Assembly: GCA_945881865.1 (NCBI GenBank) | Contig: CAMCVK010000007.1 | Span: 1 to 64,000 of the forward strand | Source of the DNA: Fimbriimonas ginsengisoli Gsoil 348 | GTDB taxonomy: Bacteria > Armatimonadota > Fimbriimonadia > Fimbriimonadales > Fimbriimonadaceae | DNA: 64,000 nt | Direction of reading: 5' to 3' | In this document: positions 25,028-32,640 of the stretch, one piece after another | How positions within the stretch are numbered: the stretch's first letter is position 1 | How the letters are laid out: every line of letters starts with the position of its first letter | Made by a program: the position numbers and the translations under genes | The notes under the pieces: generated by a model | Told to the model about the DNA's origin: nothing | Seen by the model: only the letters and a program-made list of their open reading frames with translations | The model's database searches: none

Positions 25028-25702
25028 ATGACGCGCGAACAATGGCTGGTGAATCTGGAATCAGCGGTTGCCACTAACGCAACGGCAGCCTTAGCAAAAC
25101 CGCGCAAGATCGCGAAGATTTTAAGCGTTGTTCAGGCGGCGGGTTCACAAGCCGACCATCTCCAGAGTCAGCTTTTAGATCGCGCAGAGCAAGCCGGCAG
25201 TGGAGTCCCGGCGTGCCGCGCCGGTTGCGCTTACTGTTGCGTAATTCGGGTCGCGACCACCCCGGTCGAAGCCATTCGGATCGCCGATTGGCTTACCAGG
25301 AACCGCACAGAGGACGAACTCGCCACACTGCGTCGTGAGCTTGAGGACTACAACCGGGCCGTCGAGGCCGAGTACTTCGCAACCCGTCGGCCGTGCCCGT
25401 TCCTCCGCGCGGATTCTTATTGCGGCATCTATGAGGTGCGGCCCGTGTCTTGCCGAAGCTACTTTAGCTTCGATCTCTCCGCCTGCGTCGACCACTTCCA
25501 GAACAACTTGCCGTCAAGGATTCCGAAGCTGGACGACACGCTCGTCTTCGGCCGCACGATTTCTGCCGGGCTTGCGCGGGCAACTCCGGGAGAGCCAAGG
25601 TTCGTCGACTTACATAGAAGCGTGCTCCGGGCTTTGGAGCCCGGAGCACGCGAGCGTTTCCTTGGTGGCGAAGTGATCTTCGCCGACTGCGCGGTTACTT
25701 AG
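25028..25702 (+). CDS. YkgJ-family cysteine cluster protein
   Basis: A 224-aa protein of the YkgJ/CxxCxxCC family (a putative metal-binding, probably zinc or Fe-S, protein). The Cys motifs are PACRAGCAYCCVIRVA (about 80-95) and RPCPFLRADSYCGIYEVRPVSCRSYFSF (about 140-167). The last helix ends at about residue 224. The ATG at 25028 starts inside the start-codon region of the divergent deacetylase-like gene (palindrome CATCATGATG at 25021-25030). The C-terminal coding region contains a perfect 14-bp inverted repeat (25620-25651). Its 3' end overlaps the PEP-CTERM gene by eight bases. Confidence 0.8.
   Translation: MTREQWLVNLESAVATNATAALAKPRKIAKILSVVQAAGSQADHLQSQLLDRAEQAGSGVPACRAGCAYCCVIRVATTPVEAIRIADWLTRNRTEDELATLRRELEDYNRAVEAEYFATRRPCPFLRADSYCGIYEVRPVSCRSYFSFDLSACVDHFQNNLPSRIPKLDDTLVFGRTISAGLARATPGEPRFVDLHRSVLRALEPGARERFLGGEVIFADCAVT
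25620..25651 (-). terminator. Perfect 14-bp hairpin inside the YkgJ gene, likely terminator of the convergent gene
   Basis: GCGTGCTCCGGGCT (25620-25633) and its complement (25638-25651) flank a TTGG loop. It lies 44 bases past the stop of the minus-strand gene at 25695 and is followed on that strand by TTCTATGT. It is therefore a plausible terminator of the PEP-CTERM gene that is also translated as part of YkgJ. Confidence 0.5.
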
Positions 25703-26597
25703 CGGCTTTCTTGCGTCGGATGAGAGCGAGTGCGCCCATTCCGAGAGCGATCATCGAAGCCGGTTCCGGAACCGGAGCAACCGGAGGAAGCTCACCGTTG
25801 AAGAGGTGAAGGTTCGTCTGGCTCGGCCCGTTAAAGCTCTTACCGATAACCTGACCCTGGATGACGCCCCAGTTGGTCGTAATGTCCGCGTTGGCCGCAA
25901 GGAGCGAGCCCTCGAGGTAGTTGTAATCCACCGTGGTTGCTTCGGAGGTGTTCCAAAGCAGGTTTTCGCGGGCCAAGCCGTTGAGTCCGTAGCCGTAGCC
26001 CTTGAACTTGACGTTCTTGCCGGTTACGTTCACAAGGACGGTGGCACCGGCCGGAACGTCGAACTGCACGTCGCTGGCGTTCCAGAGGTTGTCCGAGCTG
26101 ATGTTGAAGACGTTGAGGCCCTTGCTGTTACCTTTGAAGTTGAGCGTGCTCCATGGCTTCGTGATGGTTCCCGTTGAGGTGAGGTTGAACCAAGATGCCG
26201 AGCTGGCCGAAAGCTGATTGAATGCCGAGTCGAAGTCAATCTGGCTGCCAGACTTCAGCTTGCCGCCGTTGTTGAAGCCGAATGAAGTGAGGTTTGCCGA
26301 GCCGCCAGCAACGATGTTGCCCTGGACCGAACCACCGTTGAACTTGACGTTTCCGCCGACGATCAAAGCGTCCTGAGTCGGGCCGGTGAGGAGCGCGCCA
26401 ACCGAGTAGCCGCTGGTATCCCAGTTGCCGCCAACCGCCGCCTTACCCTCGATGTCGGAGTACATCGCGGAGTAGTTGTTCTTGATGAACATGTTGTAGC
26501 CGGCCGCCGGGCCAAGCGGGCCTGCCTGGGCGAAGGCGGAAAGGATCGAGAGGGATGCGACCGAAAGAATGAGTCGCGTTACCGGCGTTTTGAACAT
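25695..26597 (-). CDS. Choice-of-anchor A family protein with PEP-CTERM signal
   Basis: A 300-aa secreted protein. The signal peptide is MFKTPVTRLILSVASLSILSAFAQA; the body is a collagen-binding-like choice-of-anchor A domain (GPAAGYNMFIKNNYSAMYSDIEGKAAVGGNW, then VGGNVKFNGGSVQGNIVAGGSANLTSFG). The C-terminus VPEPASMIALGMGALALIRRKKAAK is a PEP-CTERM sorting signal: VPEP, a hydrophobic helix and a basic tail. PEP-CTERM proteins are processed by exosortase (XrtA), which is not in the window. It was chosen to start at the ATG at 26597 rather than the open frame 26 codons upstream because the signal peptide begins there. A Fur-box-like palindrome lies just upstream. Confidence 0.85.
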   Translation of the reverse strand: MFKTPVTRLILSVASLSILSAFAQAGPLGPAAGYNMFIKNNYSAMYSDIEGKAAVGGNWDTSGYSVGALLTGPTQDALIVGGNVKFNGGSVQGNIVAGGSANLTSFGFNNGGKLKSGSQIDFDSAFNQLSASSASWFNLTSTGTITKPWSTLNFKGNSKGLNVFNISSDNLWNASDVQFDVPAGATVLVNVTGKNVKFKGYGYGLNGLARENLLWNTSEATTVDYNYLEGSLLAANADITTNWGVIQGQVIGKSFNGPSQTNLHLFNGELPPVAPVPEPASMIALGMGALALIRRKKAAK

Positions 26598-26602
26598 TAC
26601 AG

Positions 26603-26617
26603 TGAGAATTATTCTCG
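26603..26617. promoter_or_regulatory. Fur-box-like palindrome before the PEP-CTERM gene
   Basis: TGAGAATTATTCTCG is a 7-1-7 inverted repeat that matches the Fur consensus TGATAATnATTATCA at 11 of 14 arm positions. It lies six bases upstream of the ATG of the choice-of-anchor gene, so a repressor bound here would overlap its promoter. The regulator itself is not in the window; Fur, PerR or an unrelated factor could bind. Confidence 0.35.
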
Positions 26618-26685
26618 ACCGGTACCCAGCAATCAAGTGATTGTTTCTGACGTCGCACGTTCCCGGGACCAACATAAGGCACGGC

Positions 26686-26691
26686 TATAAT
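26686..26691 (+). promoter_or_regulatory. -10 TATAAT, 6 bases before the ATG at 26698
   Basis: A perfect TATAAT followed by TTTGAA and the ATG, with no room for a Shine-Dalgarno. It is the clearest of the leaderless-type promoters in the window. Confidence 0.55.
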
Positions 26692-26697
26692 TTTGAA

Positions 26698-27102
26698 ATG
26701 CACGTCTCCCTTGCCGTCCTTGCCGACTATGCCCTGCTCGACAAGGCAGACAAGCTCAGTATCATCGGGATCTTTGGTCAGATCGGATCGGCCGTAGCCC
26801 CGATTCGCCATCCGAAGATGACGCTCGTCATCGTGTTCGAGTCCACCCGAGCCGACTACAACCGCCAGCGGGAGCTTGAAATCGACATTACGGACCAGGA
26901 CGGAAAGCCGATCGTGCAGAAGATCTCCGGCCAGGTCGGCATCAACGGCGACCCGGCCGTTCCCCCGAGCGTGAACATCATCATCAACCTGGAGGACGTG
27001 ACGTTCCCCGACTTCGGCGCCTATACCGTCTCCATCTTCCTCAACGGAGACATCCAGAAAACGGTTCGCCTGGACGTCGTGAAGATGGATCCGGCAGCCT
27101 AG
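26698..27102 (+). CDS. DUF6941-like small protein
   Basis: A 134-aa soluble protein. MHVSLAVLADYALLDKADKLSIIGIFGQIGSAVAPIRHPKMTLVIVFE matches the beginning of DUF6941-type proteins (short beta-sandwich proteins of unknown role). The rest continues as beta strands (RELEIDITDQDGKPIV, FGAYTVSIFLNGDIQKTVRLDVV). The ATG at 26698 was chosen over an upstream TTG because TATAAT lies six bases before it. Its stop codon overlaps that of the convergent permease gene (CTAG). No functional clue from neighbours. Confidence 0.7.
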   Translation: MHVSLAVLADYALLDKADKLSIIGIFGQIGSAVAPIRHPKMTLVIVFESTRADYNRQRELEIDITDQDGKPIVQKISGQVGINGDPAVPPSVNIIINLEDVTFPDFGAYTVSIFLNGDIQKTVRLDVVKMDPAA

Positions 27103-27965
27103 GACTTGCCGCCGGTCGTCGCGATGCCCTGAATAAACGTCCGCTGGGCGAGGAAAAACAGGACGATGATCGGCAGCGTGAAGATCGTGCTGGCCGCCAT
27201 TAGCGGCGCCCACTTTCCGCCGTGCAGCGATAGGAACTGCTGCAATCCGTAGGCGAGCGTGTACTTCGCCGGGTCGTTGATGTACATCAGCGGGCCGAAG
27301 AAGTCGTTCCACGTCCCCATGAATTGGAACAAGGCACAAGTTGCCAAGGCGGATTTTGAAAGCGGAAGCACGAGGCGCGTAAAGATCGTCCACTCCGTGG
27401 CGCCATCGACCCGCGCCGCTTCCGACATTTCTTGCGGCAACGTTTTGAAGAACTGCGTGAGCAGGAAGATGTAAAACGCGCTGCCGAAACAGGCCGGCAC
27501 GATCATCGGCAAATAGGTTCCGTACCAGCCGAGCGCGCGGATGAGCGCAAAAACCGGAATCATCGTCACCTGGCCCGGCAACGCCATGGTCGAGATCATC
27601 AGGAGGAACATGGTGTTCTTCCCCTTGAATTCGATCCTCGCGAAACCGTAGGCGACGAAAGCGCTACTGACGACCGCCGCAACCACCGTGACAATACAGA
27701 GCGCCACCGTGTTGCGAAGGTAAAGCGCAAATGGCACCGTCCGCATTGCCTCCGGGTAGTTCTCTAGATTCAGTGGTCTAGGGATTAAGCTGGCGAACGT
27801 AAAGCCCGAAGCTGCCGAGCTACCATAGAGCTGATCCGTGCCTTTGAATGACGTACTTACCATCCAAAGCAGAGGAAGCATTGCAGGAAGGCAGAGAATT
27901 AGGAGAACGATATGGATCGTGAGCTTCTGCAAAGTCACGGCCTGCTTCGGTCGAAGATTAATCAC
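27099..27965 (-). CDS. Carbohydrate ABC transporter permease (MalG/LacG-like)
   Basis: A 288-aa inner-membrane permease with six helices. The cytoplasmic EAA loop EAARVDGATEWTIFTRLVLPLSKSALA is present and would contact an ABC ATPase; the Pro/Leu-rich first helix and the NTVALCIVTVV start of helix 2 are typical of the MalG half. It overlaps the binding-protein gene by eight bases. No ATPase gene is encoded with it; sugar importers of this group often share an MsmK-type ATPase from elsewhere. Confidence 0.9.
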   Translation of the reverse strand: MINLRPKQAVTLQKLTIHIVLLILCLPAMLPLLWMVSTSFKGTDQLYGSSAASGFTFASLIPRPLNLENYPEAMRTVPFALYLRNTVALCIVTVVAAVVSSAFVAYGFARIEFKGKNTMFLLMISTMALPGQVTMIPVFALIRALGWYGTYLPMIVPACFGSAFYIFLLTQFFKTLPQEMSEAARVDGATEWTIFTRLVLPLSKSALATCALFQFMGTWNDFFGPLMYINDPAKYTLAYGLQQFLSLHGGKWAPLMAASTIFTLPIIVLFFLAQRTFIQGIATTGGKS

Positions 27966-29316
27966 GGTAGCCTAGCTCCTTTCGCTTCCGTAGTTCCTCT
28001 TTTACATTGCGTTCCAATTCGTTCAGTGCCTCTTCAGGTGTCACGGTTCCACGCACCGCCCGGTCCTCGGCTCGCCCAATCTGGTCGTTGAGAAAATGCA
28101 AGTAAGGCACCGGCGGCATTGGCCGACACGTCGGACTCCCGAGGATCGAGATGAATGCCCGGAACTGAGGATTCTCGTTAAGCCACGCTTCGAACGTTTT
28201 TGTTTCGACGACCTTCGGCGTAAGCGGCAACCAACCGCCGTCGTTGTAGCACTGAGCACTGGCTTCTAGGTCGCCAAAACCCGACCAGAATCGGATGAAG
28301 TCCCACGCACCTTCCTTTTGGCGAGCAGACGTCGGAATGATCATGAAGTTTCCGCTAACCGTGCCGGAAAGGGGCGTCCCGCGCTCCTTCGGCGGTGGAA
28401 TCGGAATCACCCGGTAGTCCATCTTGGGGGCATACTTTCTGATTTCCTCGACCCGCCATTGGCCATCGATCGTAATGCTTAAGTCGCCGGAGATAAACGG
28501 CCAGCCCCCGGTGTCGCTTCCGGTATTTAGACCACTTACGAAGCGAACAACTTTGTCATAGCCAACCCGCTTTCGTTGCTCGGTTATCGCAGTCAACGTG
28601 CGTAGGTTGTCCGGATTCAAGATCGACAGCTTCTCAGCCTTACGGTCGTAAAAACCGGTCCCATAGCTGTGGCTTATGAAGTCGAGGTAGCCCATAGAGA
28701 AGCCAAGCCGCCGCAGGTTCCCCTGCTTGTCGTACCGGTGTAGTTTCTCGCCCCACTCGATGACGCCCTCAATGGTTTTGGGGAAATTCTCGACATCGAG
28801 CCCGGCTTCTTTCAAGTGATCGACGTTCACGTACAGTGCCGATAGGTCGCTGCCGATCGTAACCCCGTACGCCTTGCCTCGAAACATTCCGCTGTCGCGG
28901 ATCACCGGATAGCTCTCTTCAAAGAACCGCTTTTTGTCGGCAGGCGACATCAACGTTTCCAAAGGCGTCAGCAGATTGCTGGCGGCCATGTTGGGAATCG
29001 CGCCGTTCCACATCGACATCACATCGGGAGGATCGCCCCCGATGACGCCCGTCATAAACTTAGCATCGGCGGTTGCGCCCGGCACGCTGAGCGGAATGAC
29101 TTCGTACTTCGTTTGGCTCTGGTTATACCGTTCGGCGATGCGCGCGACGACTTCGGCCCATTCCCCGCCCCAGCGGTGCCAGAAACGAACCGGAATCCGG
29201 TCCGGATATTTGCGGTCTTTTGGCGTCGGCGTCAAGAACATCCAGCCCAGGCCGACCACCAAAATGGCAACCAAAATCACACGGGCGATTGTTTTCCCCA
29301 AAGTCTTATCCGCCAT
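27958..29316 (-). CDS. Extracellular sugar-binding protein of an ABC transporter
   Basis: A 452-aa solute-binding protein (family 1). It begins with a membrane anchor (KTIARVILVAILVVGLGWMFLTPTPK) with no lipobox Cys. The mature part starts VRFWHRWGGEWAEVVARIAERYNQ and includes GGDPPDVMSMWNGAIPNMAASN and SDLSALYVNVDHLKEAGLD, typical of sugar-binding proteins; FISGDLSITIDGQWRVEEIRKYAP is the family hinge region. It lies between the two permease genes in an overlapping operon. Confidence 0.88.
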   Translation of the reverse strand: MADKTLGKTIARVILVAILVVGLGWMFLTPTPKDRKYPDRIPVRFWHRWGGEWAEVVARIAERYNQSQTKYEVIPLSVPGATADAKFMTGVIGGDPPDVMSMWNGAIPNMAASNLLTPLETLMSPADKKRFFEESYPVIRDSGMFRGKAYGVTIGSDLSALYVNVDHLKEAGLDVENFPKTIEGVIEWGEKLHRYDKQGNLRRLGFSMGYLDFISHSYGTGFYDRKAEKLSILNPDNLRTLTAITEQRKRVGYDKVVRFVSGLNTGSDTGGWPFISGDLSITIDGQWRVEEIRKYAPKMDYRVIPIPPPKERGTPLSGTVSGNFMIIPTSARQKEGAWDFIRFWSGFGDLEASAQCYNDGGWLPLTPKVVETKTFEAWLNENPQFRAFISILGSPTCRPMPPVPYLHFLNDQIGRAEDRAVRGTVTPEEALNELERNVKEELRKRKELGYRD

Positions 29317-30184
29317 AGTGCACCCACTTTTTCTGTGTCCGGAAAACGGCGGCGGTCATCACGACGATGACGAGGAAAAGCACCCACGCCATTGCGCTAG
29401 CGTAACCCATGTCGAGGTACTTCCAGGCTCGGCGGAAAAGATACAGCGAGTAGAACAGCGTCGAATCTTGCGGGCCGCCGTTCGGAGTCATGACATAGGC
29501 CTGCGTGAAGTACTGGAACGCGCCGATCACGCCCATGACGAGATTGAAGAAGATTACCGGCGTCATCATCGGAATCGTGACGTGACGAAGCTTCTGCCAG
29601 GGGCGCGCGCCATCGATGGTGGCAGCTTCGTAGAGGTATGCGGGAATGTCCTTTAAGCCCGCAAGGTAGATCACCATGCTGCCCCCGACGTGCCAAACGC
29701 TCATCATGATGAGGCTGTAAAACGCCCAGGTTGGATCATTCAGCCATGCCGGACCCTGAATTCCCATCGTCCGCAAAACGTTGTTCACCAGACCCGTGGT
29801 TGGGTTCAAAATCCAAAGAAACACGACCGATGACGCGACCGTTGGCACGATCGAAGGCAAGTAGAAAATGGTGCGGTAAATAGCAATTCCCTTCACTTCG
29901 TTGTTCAGCAGAATCGCCAAAGCCACGCCGGCAACCACCAACAGCGGCACCGAAATGATTGCGTAGCGAATCGTGACGGCAGCCGACTTCCAGAACAGCT
30001 CGTCTTCGAACAGCAGCATTCGATAGTTGGCAAGGCCAACCCACTGCGGCGCGCTGATGATGTCGTACCGCGTGAACGAAAGGTAAATGCTCTGCAGGAA
30101 CGGGAACGCCGTGAAGATGAGAAATCCGATGACCCAAGGGGAGATGAACGCCCATCCCACCAAGTTTTCTTTGAATTTGTTCAT
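29306..30184 (-). CDS. Carbohydrate ABC transporter permease (MalF-like)
   Basis: A 292-aa permease. It begins NLVGWAFISPWVIGFLIFTAFPFLQSIYLSFTRYD, the usual first-helix pattern of the MalF half, and has the EAA loop EAATIDGARPWQKLRHVTIPMMTPVIFFNLVMG. Six helices are seen. It is the first gene of the importer operon (30184 to 27099), 67 bases downstream of the stop of the kinase gene on the same strand, so kinase and importer may be one transcript. Confidence 0.9.
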   Translation of the reverse strand: MNKFKENLVGWAFISPWVIGFLIFTAFPFLQSIYLSFTRYDIISAPQWVGLANYRMLLFEDELFWKSAAVTIRYAIISVPLLVVAGVALAILLNNEVKGIAIYRTIFYLPSIVPTVASSVVFLWILNPTTGLVNNVLRTMGIQGPAWLNDPTWAFYSLIMMSVWHVGGSMVIYLAGLKDIPAYLYEAATIDGARPWQKLRHVTIPMMTPVIFFNLVMGVIGAFQYFTQAYVMTPNGGPQDSTLFYSLYLFRRAWKYLDMGYASAMAWVLFLVIVVMTAAVFRTQKKWVHYGG

Positions 30185-30251
30185 CGCACGTCTTCGGCCA
30201 ACGGTGGCCGGTCAAGTAGCGTAGCATGCTGACCCCAAAACCGACAAACAC

Positions 30252-31880
30252 TTAGGGGCACGCGAACCGCTGAATCTCTCGGAGTTCCTTCATCACGTGG
30301 CCCAACGGAACCTGAGAGCCCCGGCCGAAGGCATCGTGCAGCAACTGGTACTGAGCGAAAAGCCGCGCGTAGATGGCGGCTCGCTCTGTGTCTGGCAGAA
30401 CCACGTGAGGCTTCGTTCCCGTCATCGCTGCCTGCGCGCTGAGCACATCCGGGTGGGCTCCGCCGACCACGCTAGCGAAGATTGCCGCCCCAAGCGCGCA
30501 CGTCTGCGCCGAGCGTGAGACCTTCATCGGGCGGTTCAGCACGTCGGCGTAGATCTGCATCACTAGCGGGCTCCTCTCGGCGATGCCGCCGCAATTGATG
30601 ATCTGGTCGATCCGAACGCCGTATTCCTCGATACGGTTCACGATCATGAGCGCGCCAAACGCGGTCGCCTCGATGAGTGCGCGGTACGTCTCGGCCGGCG
30701 TCGTGTGGAGCGTCTGCCCTACGATGAGCCCGGTCAGCAACGGATCAACGAGAATTGTGCGATTGCCGTTGTGCCAGTCCAGCGCAAGCAAACCGCTCTC
30801 GCCGGGCTGCAACTTCTCGGCTTCGGCAGTGAGTGCGTCGTGGGTCTGCCCGGCATAGCGCACAAACCAGTTGAAGATGTCGCCGACGGCCGACTGTCCC
30901 GCCTCGATGCCGTAAAAGTCCGGCAAAACCGAGCTCATCGTGATGCCGCAAACGCCCGGAATGTCCGCGATTGGCTCCGCCTTCGGATGCACCATGCAGT
31001 CGCACGTGCTGGTGCCAATGATCTTGACCAGCGTGCCTTCGCGGATTCCCGCCCCGACCGCGCCGTGATGGGCGTCGAACGCCCCGACCGCCACCGGCGT
31101 GCCTTCCTTGAGGCCCGTCAACGCGGCGACTTCGGCGGTGATCTTTCCGGCTAGCTCGTCGCTGGGATATGCCTTGCTGTAGAGTCTTCCGGCGAGGTCG
31201 CCCAGCGCGGGCTCAAGCGAATCCAGGAATTCGGCGGCCGGCAAGCCGTTCCAATCGTCGGAGTACATCGCCTTGTGGCCGGCGGCGCAGATGCTTCGCT
31301 TGGGCAGCGGCAGGGTCCCGGTTAGGTAGCCGGTGATGAAGTCGCACGTCTCCACCCAGGTGTGGGCGGTTTGGAAAACGAGCGGTGCGACCCGGGAACA
31401 GCGCAGCAGCTTTGACCAAAACCACTCGCTGCTGTAGGTTCCGCCGATCTTCGCCAGGTACGGGTAGGCGGCCGCTTTTTGCGTGATCTCCTCGGCCTCG
31501 GCGAAGCTCGTGTGGTCCTTCCACAGCCAGCACATGGCGTCGAGATTGTTCTGAAAGTTCGGCTGGGCGGCCAAGGGAACGCCGTTCGCGTCGATCGGCA
31601 GCGGGCTCGATCCGGTGGTGTCAACTCCTACGCCGACGATGTCGTCGGCCGAAATTCCGGAAGCTTGAAGGACGTCGTTGGTAACGGCGTGAATTCCCGC
31701 GATGTAGTCCAGCGGGTTCTGGCGCGCCAGGTTCGGGTCGTTCGCGTCGTAGTAAACGCCTTGGTCGCCGCTGGGATAGTGGAATACGGCGGTTGCGGCT
31801 TCTGCACCCGTCGCGGTTTCCACAAGGAGCGCGCGAACCGAATTCGTTCCGAAGTCTAAGCCGAGGGCGTAGGTTGCCAT
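30252..31880 (-). CDS. araB: Ribulokinase-like FGGY carbohydrate kinase
   Basis: A 542-aa FGGY-family kinase with the ribulokinase type of sequence. YALGLDFGTNSVRALLVE (1-20) is the ATP/sugar start, VGVGVDTTGSSPLPID a substrate loop, and HHGAVGAGIREGTLVKIIGTSTCDCMV and NCGGIAERSPLVMQIYADVLNRPM are the family's second-half motifs. It would phosphorylate L-ribulose, or a related ketose, at C5. No araA or araD is seen. TAAGAT ends eight bases before the ATG. It shares a 43-base divergent gap with the nucleotidyltransferase gene. Confidence 0.85.
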   Translation of the reverse strand: MATYALGLDFGTNSVRALLVETATGAEAATAVFHYPSGDQGVYYDANDPNLARQNPLDYIAGIHAVTNDVLQASGISADDIVGVGVDTTGSSPLPIDANGVPLAAQPNFQNNLDAMCWLWKDHTSFAEAEEITQKAAAYPYLAKIGGTYSSEWFWSKLLRCSRVAPLVFQTAHTWVETCDFITGYLTGTLPLPKRSICAAGHKAMYSDDWNGLPAAEFLDSLEPALGDLAGRLYSKAYPSDELAGKITAEVAALTGLKEGTPVAVGAFDAHHGAVGAGIREGTLVKIIGTSTCDCMVHPKAEPIADIPGVCGITMSSVLPDFYGIEAGQSAVGDIFNWFVRYAGQTHDALTAEAEKLQPGESGLLALDWHNGNRTILVDPLLTGLIVGQTLHTTPAETYRALIEATAFGALMIVNRIEEYGVRIDQIINCGGIAERSPLVMQIYADVLNRPMKVSRSAQTCALGAAIFASVVGGAHPDVLSAQAAMTGTKPHVVLPDTERAAIYARLFAQYQLLHDAFGRGSQVPLGHVMKELREIQRFACP

Positions 31881-31888
31881 CGCTTGGA

Positions 31889-31894
31889 ATCTTA
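31889..31894 (-). promoter_or_regulatory. -10-like TAAGAT, 8 bases before the ATG at 31880
   Basis: On the minus strand TAAGAT is followed by TCCAAGCG and the kinase ATG. It sits back to back with the plus-strand hexamer at 31912-31917. Confidence 0.4.
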
Positions 31895-31911
31895 TCCCAC
31901 CGCGGGTTGCT

Positions 31912-31917
31912 CATAAT
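31912..31917 (+). promoter_or_regulatory. -10-like CATAAT, 6 bases before the ATG at 31924
   Basis: CATAAT then CGAACG then ATG, at the head of the nucleotidyltransferase gene. Confidence 0.4.
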
Positions 31918-31923
31918 CGAACG

Positions 31924-32640
31924 ATGGTTGCGCTCATCCCTGCCGCCGGTCGCGGAACCCGGATGGAATCGGTTACGGCCGGACGCCCGAAAGAGCTGCT
32001 TCCGCTGGGCGGCGAAACCGTGATCGAACGCATCATCGCCGAGGCCGCGGAAGTTGCCGACCACGTGGTCGTGATCAGTAGTCCGCAGAAGCCGGAATTG
32101 GACGAGGTGGCGCGCCGGGCGGGGGCGGAGGTGATTCACCAATTGGAGCCGCGCGGTTTGGCGCATGCCGTCGCCTGCCTTAACGCGGAAACCGACGTGC
32201 TGGTTTTGCTTGGCGATTGCGTCTACTTTCCAGAGTCTCCCTTGGCGCGGATGGATCGGCTGATCCACCTGGGCATTTCCGGATGCATCGCACTTGAGGA
32301 AGTTCCGGCATCGCGCGCACACCTCTACGGAATTGTCGCTGTTGACGATATGGGAACGATCGACGGCATCGTCGAGAAGCCGCGGCTCGACGCGTCCGAC
32401 GTCGAACCGCGTTACGCGGTGGCGGCCCGGTATGCCCTCTCCGGCGGCTTGATGGCCTATCTATTAGGGGCGGTCGAGCGATCCACCGAGGCCGGAGAAA
32501 TCACCCTCACTTCGGTTTTGAACGCCGCCATCGCGGATGGGTTTGTCCTGAAGGGTGTTGCCTTGCAGCCAAATCAGGTTCGAATTGATGCCGGCGAGCC
32601 AGAGTCCTACCTCGCTGCAAACCGGATGGATTGGCGATGA
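31924..32640 (+). CDS. Sugar-1-phosphate nucleotidyltransferase (GalU-like)
   Basis: A 238-aa nucleotidyltransferase. MVALIPAAGRGTRMESVTAGRPKELLPLGGETVIERI is the canonical nucleotide loop (GxGTRM), VLVLLGDCVYF the Mg-binding strand, and HLYGIVAVDDMGTIDGIVEKP an NDP-sugar segment typical of UTP-glucose-1-phosphate uridylyltransferase relatives. The next gene, a GHMP kinase, begins within its stop codon (ATGA), so both are one unit: the kinase would make a sugar-1-phosphate and this enzyme the NDP-sugar. Confidence 0.85.
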   Translation: MVALIPAAGRGTRMESVTAGRPKELLPLGGETVIERIIAEAAEVADHVVVISSPQKPELDEVARRAGAEVIHQLEPRGLAHAVACLNAETDVLVLLGDCVYFPESPLARMDRLIHLGISGCIALEEVPASRAHLYGIVAVDDMGTIDGIVEKPRLDASDVEPRYAVAARYALSGGLMAYLLGAVERSTEAGEITLTSVLNAAIADGFVLKGVALQPNQVRIDAGEPESYLAANRMDWR

